NCBI GenBank assembly: GCA_963715995.1
Contig: OY970283.1
Coordinates: forward strand, 3,162,001-3,226,000
Length of the DNA stretch: 64,000 nucleotides
Source: DATBDN01 sp963715995
GTDB lineage: Bacteria; Actinomycetota; Thermoleophilia; Solirubrobacterales; Thermoleophilaceae
Direction: 5' to 3'
Under the pieces are notes generated by a model, which was given only the letters and a program-made list of their open reading frames with translations, made no database searches and was not told the DNA's origin. The position numbers and the translations under genes were made by a program. Numbering within the stretch: position 1 is the stretch's first letter; each line of letters starts with the position of its first letter. This document shows positions 25,817 to 33,799 of this stretch, piece after piece.

Positions 25817-26300
25817 TGCCCTGTCCTACCCCACGACGGCCGGCGCTGCTGCAAGCTGCCAGGCGCCGCCCGGGGTCTCGGGCCTGGACCAGTACTGCGA
25901 GAGCATCCCCGCGCCTACCGGGGTGAGCGGCGTCGGCGACAAGTCGCGCAGCCACCTGCCCGGCATCAGCCCCGCGACCCGGCGCGCGCTTGCCAAAGCG
26001 GGGCCGGTCGGCGGCGCCGTGGCCGAGCTGGCCCCAGCCGCGCCGCGCTCGACCGCCAAGAGCGGCGGCTCCAAATCCGGTCGCAAGACGACGACTGCGC
26101 CCTCGAAGCGGCCGGCGGCATCCGCCAAGCGCGTGGCCATCTCGGCCCCTCGCGACGTCAGTGGGGGCGCGTTGAGCGCGATCGGCTCAGCCACTCAGAC
26201 CGGCGTCAGCGCTGGGTCGGGTTTCGCGTGGATGCTCGTGGCGATCACCGTACTGCTCGGCGGGCTTGGCTGGATGCGGTATCGCCTGCGTTCCGAGTGA
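25764..26300 (+). CDS. Secreted wall-associated hypothetical protein with C-terminal membrane anchor
   Basis: 178 residues. The N-terminal signal peptide (FAAFAVLTALSYPTTAGAAA) is followed by a short conserved-looking segment (CQAPPGVSGLDQYCESIP, two Cys that could pair), then a long Ala/Pro/Ser/Lys-rich, probably disordered region, and finally a membrane helix (about 152-171) and a basic tail (RYRLRSE). The layout resembles wall-spanning anchored proteins, but there is no LPXTG motif. The start is GTG 25764. Its stop overlaps the GTG of the ECF sigma-factor gene (GTGA), so the two are translationally coupled; the protein may be part of, or a target of, that signalling unit. No family name is recognised. 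Confidence 0.72.
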   Translation: MAPKLTSRGSFAAFAVLTALSYPTTAGAAASCQAPPGVSGLDQYCESIPAPTGVSGVGDKSRSHLPGISPATRRALAKAGPVGGAVAELAPAAPRSTAKSGGSKSGRKTTTAPSKRPAASAKRVAISAPRDVSGGALSAIGSATQTGVSAGSGFAWMLVAITVLLGGLGWMRYRLRSE

Positions 26301-26797
26301 GGCACGACTCGGACGAGCTTCGCCGGGTCTACCGCGAGCACCTCTCGTCCGTTTACGCGTTCTTCGCCTACTCCGTCGGCGATTCGGTGGCTGAGGACCT
26401 GACCTCGGCCACGTTCGAGCGGGTGATCAAGGCGTGGGATCGCTACGACCCCGCGAAAGCCGGCGAGCGCACCTGGATCCTGGCGATCGCCGGGAACCAG
26501 CTGCGAGACCACTTCCGGCGCCAGAAGCACCGCCAGGCGCCGTCGCTCGACGAGCACCCAGAGATCGCCGACGCCCTGGCCGCGAACAAGGCCGGCTTCG
26601 AGCGCGTGCTCGACGGCGAGCAGCTGCGCATCTGGCTCGCCTGCCTGAGCGAGCGCGACCAGCAGGTGCTGGCGCTCCGCTACGGCGCCGATCTGGCGGT
26701 CGATGCCATCGCCGGGCTGCTCGAGCTGAGCGAGGCCAACGTCCACCAGATCATCTCGCGCTCCCTGCGCCGCCTGCGTGAGGCCGCGACTCAGTGA
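26297..26797 (+). CDS. ECF-type RNA polymerase sigma factor
   Basis: 166 residues from the GTG at 26297, which overlaps the upstream stop (GTGA). Region 2 is seen as LRRVYREHLSSVYAFFAYSV, then VAEDLTSATFERVIKAWDRY (-10 recognition). Region 4 is WLACLSERDQQVLALRYGAD followed by the helix-turn-helix VDAIAGLLELSEANVHQII and SRSLRRLRE. Longer in-frame starts (26228) add residues from inside the neighbouring gene and are rejected. ECF factors redirect polymerase to envelope or stress genes and are usually held by a membrane anti-sigma factor; a candidate is the convergent gene 26791-27174. Confidence 0.88.
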   Translation: MRHDSDELRRVYREHLSSVYAFFAYSVGDSVAEDLTSATFERVIKAWDRYDPAKAGERTWILAIAGNQLRDHFRRQKHRQAPSLDEHPEIADALAANKAGFERVLDGEQLRIWLACLSERDQQVLALRYGADLAVDAIAGLLELSEANVHQIISRSLRRLREAATQ

Positions 26798-27174
26798 CAG
26801 CGCTGGACGAAGTGACTCAGGCGATGCGGGACGAAGCGGACCTGGTCCTTGCCATGCACGTGGACGATGATCGGCGTCTTCATCGTGCGCTCGACCGAGA
26901 CCCAGCGGCACTGGTCGCTGGCGCTGCCGTTGCTCGAATGGAACGGGCCGCTGCCCGCGAGGAGCAGGACGAGCACGGCGGCGGTGGCTGCGATGGTGGC
27001 CATCGAGCCGGCAAAAGCCACGCGCGGGAAGCGCAGGAAACCGCGGGCACGCTGCCTTCCGAACAGCCTTCCTTCGAGGCGAGCGGTGAATTCTTCGTCC
27101 GCGATTGGGCGACTCGACCGAAGCAGATGCTCGATCTGGGTGTCTACCTCAGAGTGGCCCTCGGACGGATCCAT
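26791..27174 (-). CDS. Small single-pass membrane protein, candidate anti-sigma factor
   Basis: 127 residues. A charged cytoplasmic N-terminal part (VDTQIEHLLRSSRPIADEEF, then TARLEGRLFGRQRARGF, about residues 10-46) precedes one membrane helix (about 50-72, AFAGSMATIAATAAVLVLLL) and an extracytoplasmic tail ending in Arg-Cys-His. That topology matches anti-sigma factors, and the gene converges with the ECF sigma gene with a 7-bp overlap, but no HxxxCxxC zinc motif is present and the opposite orientation is unusual for a sigma/anti-sigma pair. The function is therefore inferred from position and topology. The tail also holds KTPIIVHVHGKDQVRFVPH, of unknown role. Confidence 0.6.
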   Translation of the reverse strand: MDPSEGHSEVDTQIEHLLRSSRPIADEEFTARLEGRLFGRQRARGFLRFPRVAFAGSMATIAATAAVLVLLLAGSGPFHSSNGSASDQCRWVSVERTMKTPIIVHVHGKDQVRFVPHRLSHFVQRCH

Positions 27175-27195
27175 CGTTTGTTGATACGCACGAGC

Positions 27196-28578
27196 GTGCG
27201 GTTTGCAGACATCTGCATCATCGCGCTCGTCGCATGCCTGTTTCTAGCGGGATCCGCGGCTGCCGCGCCGTTTCGGACCGGATTCTTCGACGACGTCTTC
27301 CTGGATCAGGACAGCTCGCTGAGGACGGACTGGTTCGACCGTGCCACCTCCGAGGGCGCGACTGTGGTCCGGCTCGGCCCGACCTGGAGCGCGATCGCCC
27401 CTGCGAAGCGGCCCAAGGGCTGGAAGCCGAGCGACCCTGCGAGCCCGGGCTACGACTGGACGGGGCTCGACGCCGGGGTGCGCGACGCCTCGGCGCGCGG
27501 CCTCGAGATCCTGGTGACCCTCCAGGGCGCGCCGCGCTGGGCACAGGGTGCCGGCAAGCCGAAGAAGCTCCAGACGAGCGGCTGGCGCCCCAACCCGAGC
27601 CAGTTCGCGGCCTTCGCGACGGCGGCGGCCAAGCGCTACTCGGGCAGCTACCCGGATCCGCTGAGCCCCGGATCGAGCCTGCCGCGCGTGAGCCACTGGC
27701 AGATCTGGAACGAACCGAACCTCTCCACCTACGTCGCGCCGCAATGGGTGCGCAGCCACGGACACTGGAAGGCGGAGGCGCCCGAGCTCTACCGGGCCCT
27801 GGTGAACGCCGGCTACAAGGCGATCACGGCGGTCCACCGCGACAACTTCATCGTCGGCGCCGGCACCGCCCCGTACGGGGACCTAGTGCCCGGCGGCAAC
27901 CGCATCCAGCCCGTCGCGTTCCTCCGCGACGTGTTCACGAAGCCCACCTACCTCGACGCGATCTCGCACCACCCCTACGGCGTCGGCGCCCCGCTCCAGC
28001 ACGCGCTCAACAAGGACGACGCCGCCGTGCCCGACGTCTCAAAGCTCGCGCGTGTGCTGAAGACGGCCGAGCGCCGCCACAAGGTGCTTCCGCGCGGGCG
28101 CAAGGAGGTCTGGGTCACCGAGATCTCCTGGGACAGCTCACCACCGGATCCGTTCGGGGTGCCGGAGACCCAGCACGCCCACTGGACCGAGCAGGGCCTC
28201 TACGTGCTCTGGCGCCAGCACGTGAACACCATCACCTGGTTCCAGATCCGCGATCAGGCACCCGTGCCGAGCTATGCGGTGACCAACCAGTCGGGGGTGT
28301 TCTTCCGCGACGGCAAGGCCAAGCTGGCCGCGGTGGCCTACCGCTTCCCGTTCGTCACGACAGGATCGAAGGGACACGGCCGCGTGGGCATCTGGGGCCG
28401 CGCCCCGGTGGCGGGCCCGCTGGTGGTCGAGCTGAAGACCGGCAGCGCCTGGCGCACGCTCTCGACGCGCTCGGTCGGGGCGGGTGCCGTCTTCACCGGC
28501 TCGGTCACAGCGGCCAAGCACGCGCAGATCCGAGCGCGCATCAGCAGCGACGCCAGCCTGACCTGGCGCGTGCCCTAG
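27196..28578 (+). CDS. Secreted glycoside hydrolase of the cellulase superfamily (GH39/GH5-like)
   Basis: 460 residues from GTG 27196, with a signal peptide (IALVACLFLAGSAAAA). The (beta/alpha)8 barrel shows VVRLGPTWSAIAPAKRPKGW near 56, ILVTLQGAPRWAQ near 107, the acid/base motif HWQIWNEPNL near residue 171, SHHPYGVGAP near 256, and the nucleophile strand EVWVTEISWDSSP near 302. A C-terminal beta domain follows (about 390-460). Family-39-like hydrolases occur within exopolysaccharide loci (PslG is an example), so cleavage of the locally made polymer is a reasonable inference; the substrate is not shown. Starts at 27154 and 27181 are also possible. Its end is 4 bp from the convergent FmdB-like gene. 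Confidence 0.82.
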   Translation: MRFADICIIALVACLFLAGSAAAAPFRTGFFDDVFLDQDSSLRTDWFDRATSEGATVVRLGPTWSAIAPAKRPKGWKPSDPASPGYDWTGLDAGVRDASARGLEILVTLQGAPRWAQGAGKPKKLQTSGWRPNPSQFAAFATAAAKRYSGSYPDPLSPGSSLPRVSHWQIWNEPNLSTYVAPQWVRSHGHWKAEAPELYRALVNAGYKAITAVHRDNFIVGAGTAPYGDLVPGGNRIQPVAFLRDVFTKPTYLDAISHHPYGVGAPLQHALNKDDAAVPDVSKLARVLKTAERRHKVLPRGRKEVWVTEISWDSSPPDPFGVPETQHAHWTEQGLYVLWRQHVNTITWFQIRDQAPVPSYAVTNQSGVFFRDGKAKLAAVAYRFPFVTTGSKGHGRVGIWGRAPVAGPLVVELKTGSAWRTLSTRSVGAGAVFTGSVTAAKHAQIRARISSDASLTWRVP

Positions 28579-28582
28579 TTCT

Positions 28583-28930
28583 TCAGCTGTCCGACGAGCT
28601 CGACGAGGCCGCCGGCTTCGCGTCGCTCTTCGCCGGCTTCGAGCCCGAGTCGGCGCTCGACGACGAGTCACTGCTCGACGAGGACGACTCGCTGCTCGAG
28701 GACGACTCGCTCTTCGGGCCCGCGCCGTCCTCCTTTGCCGCGGCACCGCGCTTGCGCTTGCCGTAATCGGTGTTGTAGAAGCCCGAGCCCTTGAAGTGGA
28801 TCGCCACTGGGTGGAAAACCCGCTGGACGGGGGCGCCGCACTGCGAGCACTCGGTCAGCGCGTCGTCCGCCATGCGCTGCATGACCTCGAACGTATGCCC
28901 GTTTTCACAGCGGTACTCGTAGATCGGCAT
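28583..28930 (-). CDS. FmdB-family zinc-ribbon protein with long Ser-rich tail
   Basis: 115 residues. The N-terminal 65 or so match FmdB regulatory-type proteins: MPIYEYRCENGHTFE with one Cys, then ECSQCGAPVQRVFHP with the CxxC pair, and FKGSGFYNTDYG. From about residue 73 the protein becomes an almost pure Ser/Asp/Glu/Lys tail (SSSSSDSSSSADSGSKPAKS), probably disordered. FmdB proteins are small zinc-binding proteins of uncertain role, first linked to amidase/formamidase gene control. It diverges from glyS with a 52-bp gap. On its strand TATACT at 28932-28937 is a possible -10 element for a very short leader. Confidence 0.85.
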   Translation of the reverse strand: MPIYEYRCENGHTFEVMQRMADDALTECSQCGAPVQRVFHPVAIHFKGSGFYNTDYGKRKRGAAAKEDGAGPKSESSSSSESSSSSSDSSSSADSGSKPAKSDAKPAASSSSSDS

Positions 28931-28982
28931 GGCAGTCCGAGTATAGGAGTGCCAATCGGAGCCTCTTGGCTACGGTTGCGCC

Positions 28983-30335
28983 ATGGCCGACGACGTTGTG
29001 ACGATGGACAAGATCGTGGCGCTGTGCAAGCGCCGCGGCTTCATCTTCCAGTCCTCGGAGATCTACGGCGGCCTGGCGTCGACCTACGACTACGGCCACT
29101 ACGGGGTGCTGCTGAAGAACAACGTCAAGGCCGAGTGGCGGGCCGCGATGATCCAACGCCGCGACGACGTCGTCTTGCTCGACGCCGCGATCCTCATGCA
29201 TCCCAAGACTTGGGAGGCCTCCGGCCACCTGGCCGGCTTCTCCGATCCGCTCGTGCAGTGCCTCGGCGAGTGCAAGCAGCGCTTCCGCGAGGACCATCTG
29301 CGCGAGGCCCAGCCCGAGGGCGAGCTGCGCTGCCCGGTCTGCGGCGGCGAGCTGTCCGAGCCGCGTCAGTTCAACCTCATGTTCCAGACGCACATGGGCC
29401 CGGTGGCCGACGAGGGCTCGACGATCTACCTGCGGCCGGAGACGGCACAGGGCATCTTCGTGAACTTCAAGAACGTGCTCCAGTTCGCGCGCAAGAAGCC
29501 GCCGTTCGGCATCGCCCAGATCGGCAAGTCGTTTCGCAACGAGATCACGCCCGGCAACTTCGTCTTCCGAACGCGTGAGTTCGAGCAGATGGAGCTGGAG
29601 TTCTTCGTGCCGCCGGCCGACGCCGAGCAGTGGTACCGCTACTGGCTCACCGAGCGTGAGCGCTGGTACACGGACCTGGGCCTGCGCCCCGATCACCTGC
29701 GCGTGCGCGAGCACGACAAGGACGAGCTCTCGCACTACTCGAGCGGCACCTCCGACGTGGAGTACCTGTTCCCCATGGGCTGGTCCGAGCTCGAGGGCAT
29801 CGCCAACCGCGGCGACTACGACCTGACCCAGCACGCGAAGTTCTCGGGCGAGAAGATGGAGTACGTCGACACCGCCAGCGGCGAGCGCTACGTGCCATAC
29901 GTGATCGAGCCATCCGCCGGCGCCGACCGCGGCACGCTGGCGTTCATGGTCGACGCCTACGACGAGGAGACGGTCGAGGGGCGCGAGCGCGTGCTGCTGC
30001 GCCTCCATCCGCGGCTTGCCCCGGTGAAGGTGGCCGTGCTGCCACTGGTGAACAAGGACGGGCAGCCCGAGAAGGCGCGCGCCATCTACGAGGAGCTGCG
30101 CGAGCGGATGCCCGCGGAGTTCGACACGGGCGGCTCGATCGGCAAGCGCTACCGGCGCCAGGACGAGATCGGCACGCCGTGGGGCATCACGGTCGACCAC
30201 CAGACGATGGAGGACGACACCGTGACGCTGCGCGACCGCGACACGCTCGAACAGGTGAGGCTGCCGATCGTGAGCGTGGCCAGCGAGCTGTCGGGGCGTC
30301 TCGCGTCGCCCTGGAAGTCCCCGAAGCTCGGCTAG
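28983..30335 (+). CDS. glyS: Glycyl-tRNA synthetase (homodimeric class II type)
   Basis: 450 residues, the dimeric (alpha2) GlyRS type used by actinobacteria. It has KIVALCKRRGFIFQSSEIYG and GLASTYDYGHYGVLLKNNVK at the N-terminus, ETAQGIFVNFKNV near 162, motif 2 IAQIGKSFRNEITPGNFVFR near 180-199, FEQMELEFFVPP, and motif 3 GADRGTLAFMVDAYDEE near 310. The anticodon-binding domain covers about 340-450 (APVKVAVLPLVNKDGQPEKA). An internal CPVCGGEL site with an earlier Cys pair suggests a zinc knob. It ligates glycine to tRNA-Gly. The next gene starts 18 bp later. Confidence 0.97.
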   Translation: MADDVVTMDKIVALCKRRGFIFQSSEIYGGLASTYDYGHYGVLLKNNVKAEWRAAMIQRRDDVVLLDAAILMHPKTWEASGHLAGFSDPLVQCLGECKQRFREDHLREAQPEGELRCPVCGGELSEPRQFNLMFQTHMGPVADEGSTIYLRPETAQGIFVNFKNVLQFARKKPPFGIAQIGKSFRNEITPGNFVFRTREFEQMELEFFVPPADAEQWYRYWLTERERWYTDLGLRPDHLRVREHDKDELSHYSSGTSDVEYLFPMGWSELEGIANRGDYDLTQHAKFSGEKMEYVDTASGERYVPYVIEPSAGADRGTLAFMVDAYDEETVEGRERVLLRLHPRLAPVKVAVLPLVNKDGQPEKARAIYEELRERMPAEFDTGGSIGKRYRRQDEIGTPWGITVDHQTMEDDTVTLRDRDTLEQVRLPIVSVASELSGRLASPWKSPKLG

Positions 30336-30353
30336 CGGATGTAGCTTCGACTG

Positions 30354-32606
30354 GTGAGGAGAGCGGGAGCTCTCGCGCTTGCAGCGAGCATCGTCGCCCT
30401 AGCCGTGCCTGCGGCAGCGAGCGCTGCCGGCTGGCTGCCTCAGGTCGCGGCTACGCCGCCGCCGCCGGCAGGCACGGATGCGGGTGGCGCGACCGTGCAG
30501 TCGAACGCCGCGGGCGCGCAGGCGATCGTCTTCACGTACCGCGATCCGGGTCCCGACCACCTCTGCGAGAGCTCCAACGTGGTGTCGCGCCAGCCGGGCG
30601 GCGCGTGGACCGAGCCGCAGGCCGTGGGCAGCTGCGACACGACGCTGTCGGTCTCCCCGGCCGGCGAGGTCTTCGCGCTCGAGCAGACCACGACGGGCGA
30701 CATCATCATCGAGACCGGCATCGCGGGCAGCCCGCTGACGAGCTACACGCAGCTGACCCACCACGAAGACACGAGCGACGGCTTCACCAGCAAGCCCGAC
30801 GTGATCGCGTTCGACAGCGCCGGCACGCCGACTCTGATCTACACGACGAACCCGAACTCTGGCCCCGGCTATGCGATCGCCGCGGCTACACGTGGCGGCG
30901 GCGGAGCATGGGACGCGGAGGCGATCGCCTCCTCGACAGACGACCTGCGCGGCGTCGTGTCCGGCATGGCTCCCGACGGGCACATGGCGGTTGCCTGGCT
31001 CAACACCAATCTCGATTCGGGCACGATGGTGACCACCTACACGATCCGCTCGGCCTCGCGGGCGGCCGGTGCGACCAGCTGGACCGCGATCGCACCGGAC
31101 GCCTTTCCAGCCTCGACCGACATCGTCGGCTCGCTCGTGATGAAGCCTGATCCGCAGAACCGCTTCACGCTCCTGTACGAGCACGTGACGGGCGCCGACC
31201 AGTACATCGATGCCGCGACGCTGAGCGCGCCGCCCGCGCCTGCGTGGGACACGCCGCAGCAGATTCCCCACACCCCCTTGAACGGCACCCCGCAGGTCGC
31301 CGGCCTTGCAATCGACTCGGCGGGCAACGTGCTGGCCGCCGGCTTCGACGGCAACGGCACGGGCTCGTCGATCTGGTACGCGACCCGACCGGCCGGCGCC
31401 AGCGGCTGGAGCGCGGCCGACTTGTTCCCTCCCGACACCACCACCGACGAGTCGAAGCCGAGCGTGTCGTTCGACGCCGGCGACAACGCCACGATCACCT
31501 TCCCCTGGGGCACGAACAAGACGATCCGCTACTTCACGCGCCCTGCCGGGGGCTCTGTGTTCACCGAGCAGGAGGCTCCGCCGAGCGGCGGCCAGCCGGC
31601 CCAGACGACAACCGATGCCGACGGCTACGTCACGGCGACCTGGGTCGGGACCGACGGCATCACCTACACGTCGGTCTACGACCCGGTTGCCCCGACGATC
31701 GACGGCGTGACCCCGCCGTCGAGCCCCATCGCCGGCTCCCCCGCGACGTTCGTGATCGACGGCTCGGACGTCTGGGGGCCAGTCTCTTTCACGATCGACT
31801 TCGGCGACGGCCAGTCGGCGAGCGGACGCCTGGCGCACCGCACGCGCTCACTGCGCTTCGCCCGCGTGACCGGTGGCGGGACGGTGCAGCACACCTACGC
31901 GTCCCCCGGCGACTACACCGCCACCATCGCTGTCGTTGACGGAGCGGCCAACTCGCGCTCCACGACCGTGCCGGTGGCCGTGGGCGCCGCCCCCGCCGCT
32001 CCGCCCGTGGCGCCGCTGCCGCCCGTCATCGCGGGGCTGCCCGATCCGGTGCTGGGCGTCACGGCCAACGTGCTGGCCGTACGCAACCCGGTTTACATCA
32101 AGCAGCCGGGGCAGACGAAGTTCGTGCGCCTCACGCTCCCTGCGCAGATCAAGATCGGTTCGATCATCGACGCCCGCAAGGGCGAGGTTCGCATCACGAT
32201 CCGCGATCCGAAGGGCCTGCTCGACACCGCCGACTTCTACGCCGGCGAGTTCAAGATCCTCCAACGCACCACTGGATCGACGTTCGCATCGATGGTTCTC
32301 TACGGCGGCTCGTTCCGCGGCTGCCCGCACGCCCCGCGCGCCATCCTCAGCCGCAAGCGCCTGTCGCCGAAGCGCTCGGTGCGCCACCTCTGGGGCTCCG
32401 GCACGGGGTCCTTCCGCACCGTCGGGCGCTTCAGCTCGGCCACGATCAGAGGCACGCAGTGGGAGACCGACGACCGCTGCAACGGCACCCTGACGCGGGT
32501 GAAGGTGGGCAAGGTCGGCGTCTTTGACTTCGTCAAGCACAAGACGATCGTGGTGCGCGCGAAACACCGCTACTTCGCGCAGCCGCGCGCGAAGAAGCAT
32601 GGTTAG
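30354..32606 (+). CDS. Secreted PKD-domain protein with lineage-type beta C-terminal domain
   Basis: 750 residues with a signal peptide (ALALAASIVALAVPAAASAA). Residues about 35-450 are a beta-propeller-like array in which strands such as GHMAVAWLN, GNVLAAGFDGNG and GYVTATWVGTDG recur. A PKD/Ig-like domain follows (about 455-545; FTIDFGDGQSASGR, HTYASPGDYTATIAVVD), then a Pro/Ala linker and a C-terminal domain (about 580-740) with two Cys (RGCPHAP and DDRCNGTLT) and the segment LWGSGTGSFRTVGRFSSATI. From memory, similar C-termini are common on secreted Solirubrobacterales proteins; this needs a search. It is probably a cell-surface protein; no enzyme motif is seen. The start is GTG 30354, 18 bp after glyS. 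Confidence 0.78.
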   Translation: MRRAGALALAASIVALAVPAAASAAGWLPQVAATPPPPAGTDAGGATVQSNAAGAQAIVFTYRDPGPDHLCESSNVVSRQPGGAWTEPQAVGSCDTTLSVSPAGEVFALEQTTTGDIIIETGIAGSPLTSYTQLTHHEDTSDGFTSKPDVIAFDSAGTPTLIYTTNPNSGPGYAIAAATRGGGGAWDAEAIASSTDDLRGVVSGMAPDGHMAVAWLNTNLDSGTMVTTYTIRSASRAAGATSWTAIAPDAFPASTDIVGSLVMKPDPQNRFTLLYEHVTGADQYIDAATLSAPPAPAWDTPQQIPHTPLNGTPQVAGLAIDSAGNVLAAGFDGNGTGSSIWYATRPAGASGWSAADLFPPDTTTDESKPSVSFDAGDNATITFPWGTNKTIRYFTRPAGGSVFTEQEAPPSGGQPAQTTTDADGYVTATWVGTDGITYTSVYDPVAPTIDGVTPPSSPIAGSPATFVIDGSDVWGPVSFTIDFGDGQSASGRLAHRTRSLRFARVTGGGTVQHTYASPGDYTATIAVVDGAANSRSTTVPVAVGAAPAAPPVAPLPPVIAGLPDPVLGVTANVLAVRNPVYIKQPGQTKFVRLTLPAQIKIGSIIDARKGEVRITIRDPKGLLDTADFYAGEFKILQRTTGSTFASMVLYGGSFRGCPHAPRAILSRKRLSPKRSVRHLWGSGTGSFRTVGRFSSATIRGTQWETDDRCNGTLTRVKVGKVGVFDFVKHKTIVVRAKHRYFAQPRAKKHG

Positions 32607-32607
32607 C

Positions 32608-32636
32608 TTGCACTTACGTAAGTAGTCGCTTACACT
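32608..32636 (+). promoter_or_regulatory. Sigma-70-like promoter of the arsR operon
   Basis: TTGCAC (32608-32613), a 17-bp spacer and TACACT (32631-32636) form a good -35/-10 pair. The expected start point, about 7 nt beyond the -10, falls on the A of the arsR ATG at 32643, so the transcript would be leaderless. Confidence 0.6.
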
Positions 32637-32639
32637 TAC
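32612..32639. promoter_or_regulatory. Candidate ArsR operator: ACTTACGTAAGT palindrome plus two CTTAC half-sites
   Basis: A perfect 12-bp palindrome (32612-32623) overlaps the -35 and spacer, and two more CTTAC half-sites lie at 32629-32633 and 32635-32639 across the -10. Four half-sites within 30 bp over the promoter suit autorepression by the ArsR-type protein encoded next. Confidence 0.6.
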
Positions 32640-32642
32640 GCG

Positions 32643-32963
32643 ATGCAGTCGGCAATCCAGGCACTGGCCGAGCCGCGGCGGCGCGAGATCCTCGCCCTCA
32701 TCCGTGAGCGCGAGCTGAGCGCCGGGCAGATCGCGGCGGGCTTCGACGTCACGCGCCCGGCGATCTCGCAGCACCTGGGCGTACTCAAGGAGGCCGGTCT
32801 CGTGAGCGAGCGGCGCGAGGGCGCGAAGCGCTTCTACCGGGCTCGCCCGGAGGGGTTGAAGGAGCTGCGCGAGTTCCTCGAGGGCTTCTGGGCGTTCAGC
32901 CTGGCGCAGTTGGCGCGCGAGGCGAAGATCGAAGAAAGGAAGAAGCGTGGAAGCAGGAACTAG
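32643..32963 (+). CDS. ArsR/SmtB-family transcriptional repressor
   Basis: 106-residue winged-helix protein: LAEPRRREILALIRERELSA, then GQIAAGFDVTRPAISQHLGV (recognition helix, about 28-47), LKEAGLVSERREGAKRFYRA (wing) and a helical C-terminus. No metal-binding cysteines are present, as is usual for ArsR regulators paired with SRPBCC (AHSA1-like) and VOC genes. It overlaps the SRPBCC gene by 17 bp and probably represses its own operon through the palindromic site directly upstream. Confidence 0.93.
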   Translation: MQSAIQALAEPRRREILALIRERELSAGQIAAGFDVTRPAISQHLGVLKEAGLVSERREGAKRFYRARPEGLKELREFLEGFWAFSLAQLAREAKIEERKKRGSRN

Positions 32964-33411
32964 CCAGACGCTGGAGCGCGAGATGCGGATCGAGGCCAGC
33001 CCCGAGACGGTGTTCGAGTTCTTCACCGACCCGGCCAAGATGGTGCGCTGGAAGGGCCGCCAGGCCACGCTCGATCCCCGCCCAGGCGGCGTCTATCGCG
33101 TGGAGATCGGCGAGCACGCCGTCGCCATCGGCGAGTACGTCGAGGTCGAACCGCCGACGCGCGTGGTCTTCACGTGGGGCTGGGAAGGCGGCTTCGCCGG
33201 CACCCCGCCCGGCTCCAGCACGGTCGAGATCACGCTCACGCCCGATGGCGACGGAACGCTCGTCCGGCTCGTGCACAGCGGTCTTCCCAGCTCCGAATCG
33301 GCAGAGGCGCACGCCCAGGGCTGGGATCAGTACATGGCGCGCCTCGCAATCGCAGCGACCGGGGACGACCCCGGCCGTGACCCCCACACTCCCGAGGAGG
33401 AGAGCACATGA
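32947..33411 (+). CDS. SRPBCC (AHSA1/START-like) domain protein
   Basis: 154 residues with a helix-grip hydrophobic-ligand fold: LEREMRIEASPETVFEFFTD at the start, MVRWKGRQATLDPRPGGVYR near 32-51, VEVEPPTRVVFTWGWEG near 65, and TVEITLTPDGDGTLVRLVHS near 91. The ligand is unknown; members bind small hydrophobic molecules or act as stress proteins. The GTG start at 32947 lies within the arsR coding region behind an AAAGGAAG ribosome site, and its stop overlaps the VOC gene (ATGA), so all three products are made together. Confidence 0.9.
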   Translation: MEAGTSQTLEREMRIEASPETVFEFFTDPAKMVRWKGRQATLDPRPGGVYRVEIGEHAVAIGEYVEVEPPTRVVFTWGWEGGFAGTPPGSSTVEITLTPDGDGTLVRLVHSGLPSSESAEAHAQGWDQYMARLAIAATGDDPGRDPHTPEEEST

Positions 33412-33755
33412 GCAGTCCCCTGATCCACTTCGAGGTAGCCGGCAAGGACCCAGCGAAGCTCCAGGGCTTCTTCGGCGACCTGTTCGGCTGGCAGATAAAC
33501 GCCGACAACGAGATGAACTACGGCATGGTCAACCTGTCAGACCAGGTCGCCGGCGGCATCGGGCCGGCGCCCGAGGGCCAGCCGGGCCACGCGATGTTCT
33601 ACGTGGGCGTGGAGGACATCGAGGCGGCGCTGGCCAAGGCCGAGAGCCTCGGCGGCGCGCGTGTCTTCGGGCCGATGGAGGTACCCGGAGGACCGACGAT
33701 CGGCCACTTCTCCGACCCCGAGGGCAACGTGGTCGGGCTGTTCGCGCGGATGTAG
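33408..33755 (+). CDS. VOC-superfamily (glyoxalase/bleomycin-resistance-like) protein
   Basis: 115 residues with the paired beta-alpha-beta-beta-beta pattern: LIHFEVAGKDPAKLQGFFGD with His7, LFGWQINADNEMNYGMV, AMFYVGVEDIEAALAKAESL and the closing IGHFSDPEGNVVGLF. The metal ligand positions (His7, His near 101, Glu near 106) are recognisable. VOC proteins can be isomerases, dioxygenases or drug-binding proteins; the substrate is unknown. It is the last gene of the arsR operon, followed by two short hairpins. Confidence 0.9.
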   Translation: MSSPLIHFEVAGKDPAKLQGFFGDLFGWQINADNEMNYGMVNLSDQVAGGIGPAPEGQPGHAMFYVGVEDIEAALAKAESLGGARVFGPMEVPGGPTIGHFSDPEGNVVGLFARM

Positions 33756-33776
33756 GCGAGCACGAGTCGCGCCTGG

Positions 33777-33795
33777 GCGTTCAGTCTCTGAACGC
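33777..33795. repeat. Inverted repeat GCGTTCAG-TCT-CTGAACGC
   Basis: A perfect 8-bp stem with a 3-nt loop, in the gap between the VOC and sugar-transferase genes. Its arms are the same as at 8917-8934. It may end the arsR operon or act as an operator for the downstream transferase. Confidence 0.55.
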
Positions 33796-33799
33796 TCAG

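Noticed and set aside
27154..27195. Earlier starts (27154, 27181) for the glycoside hydrolase
   Set aside because: They are possible, but add basic residues before the signal peptide and run into the start of the divergent membrane-protein gene; kept only as alternatives.
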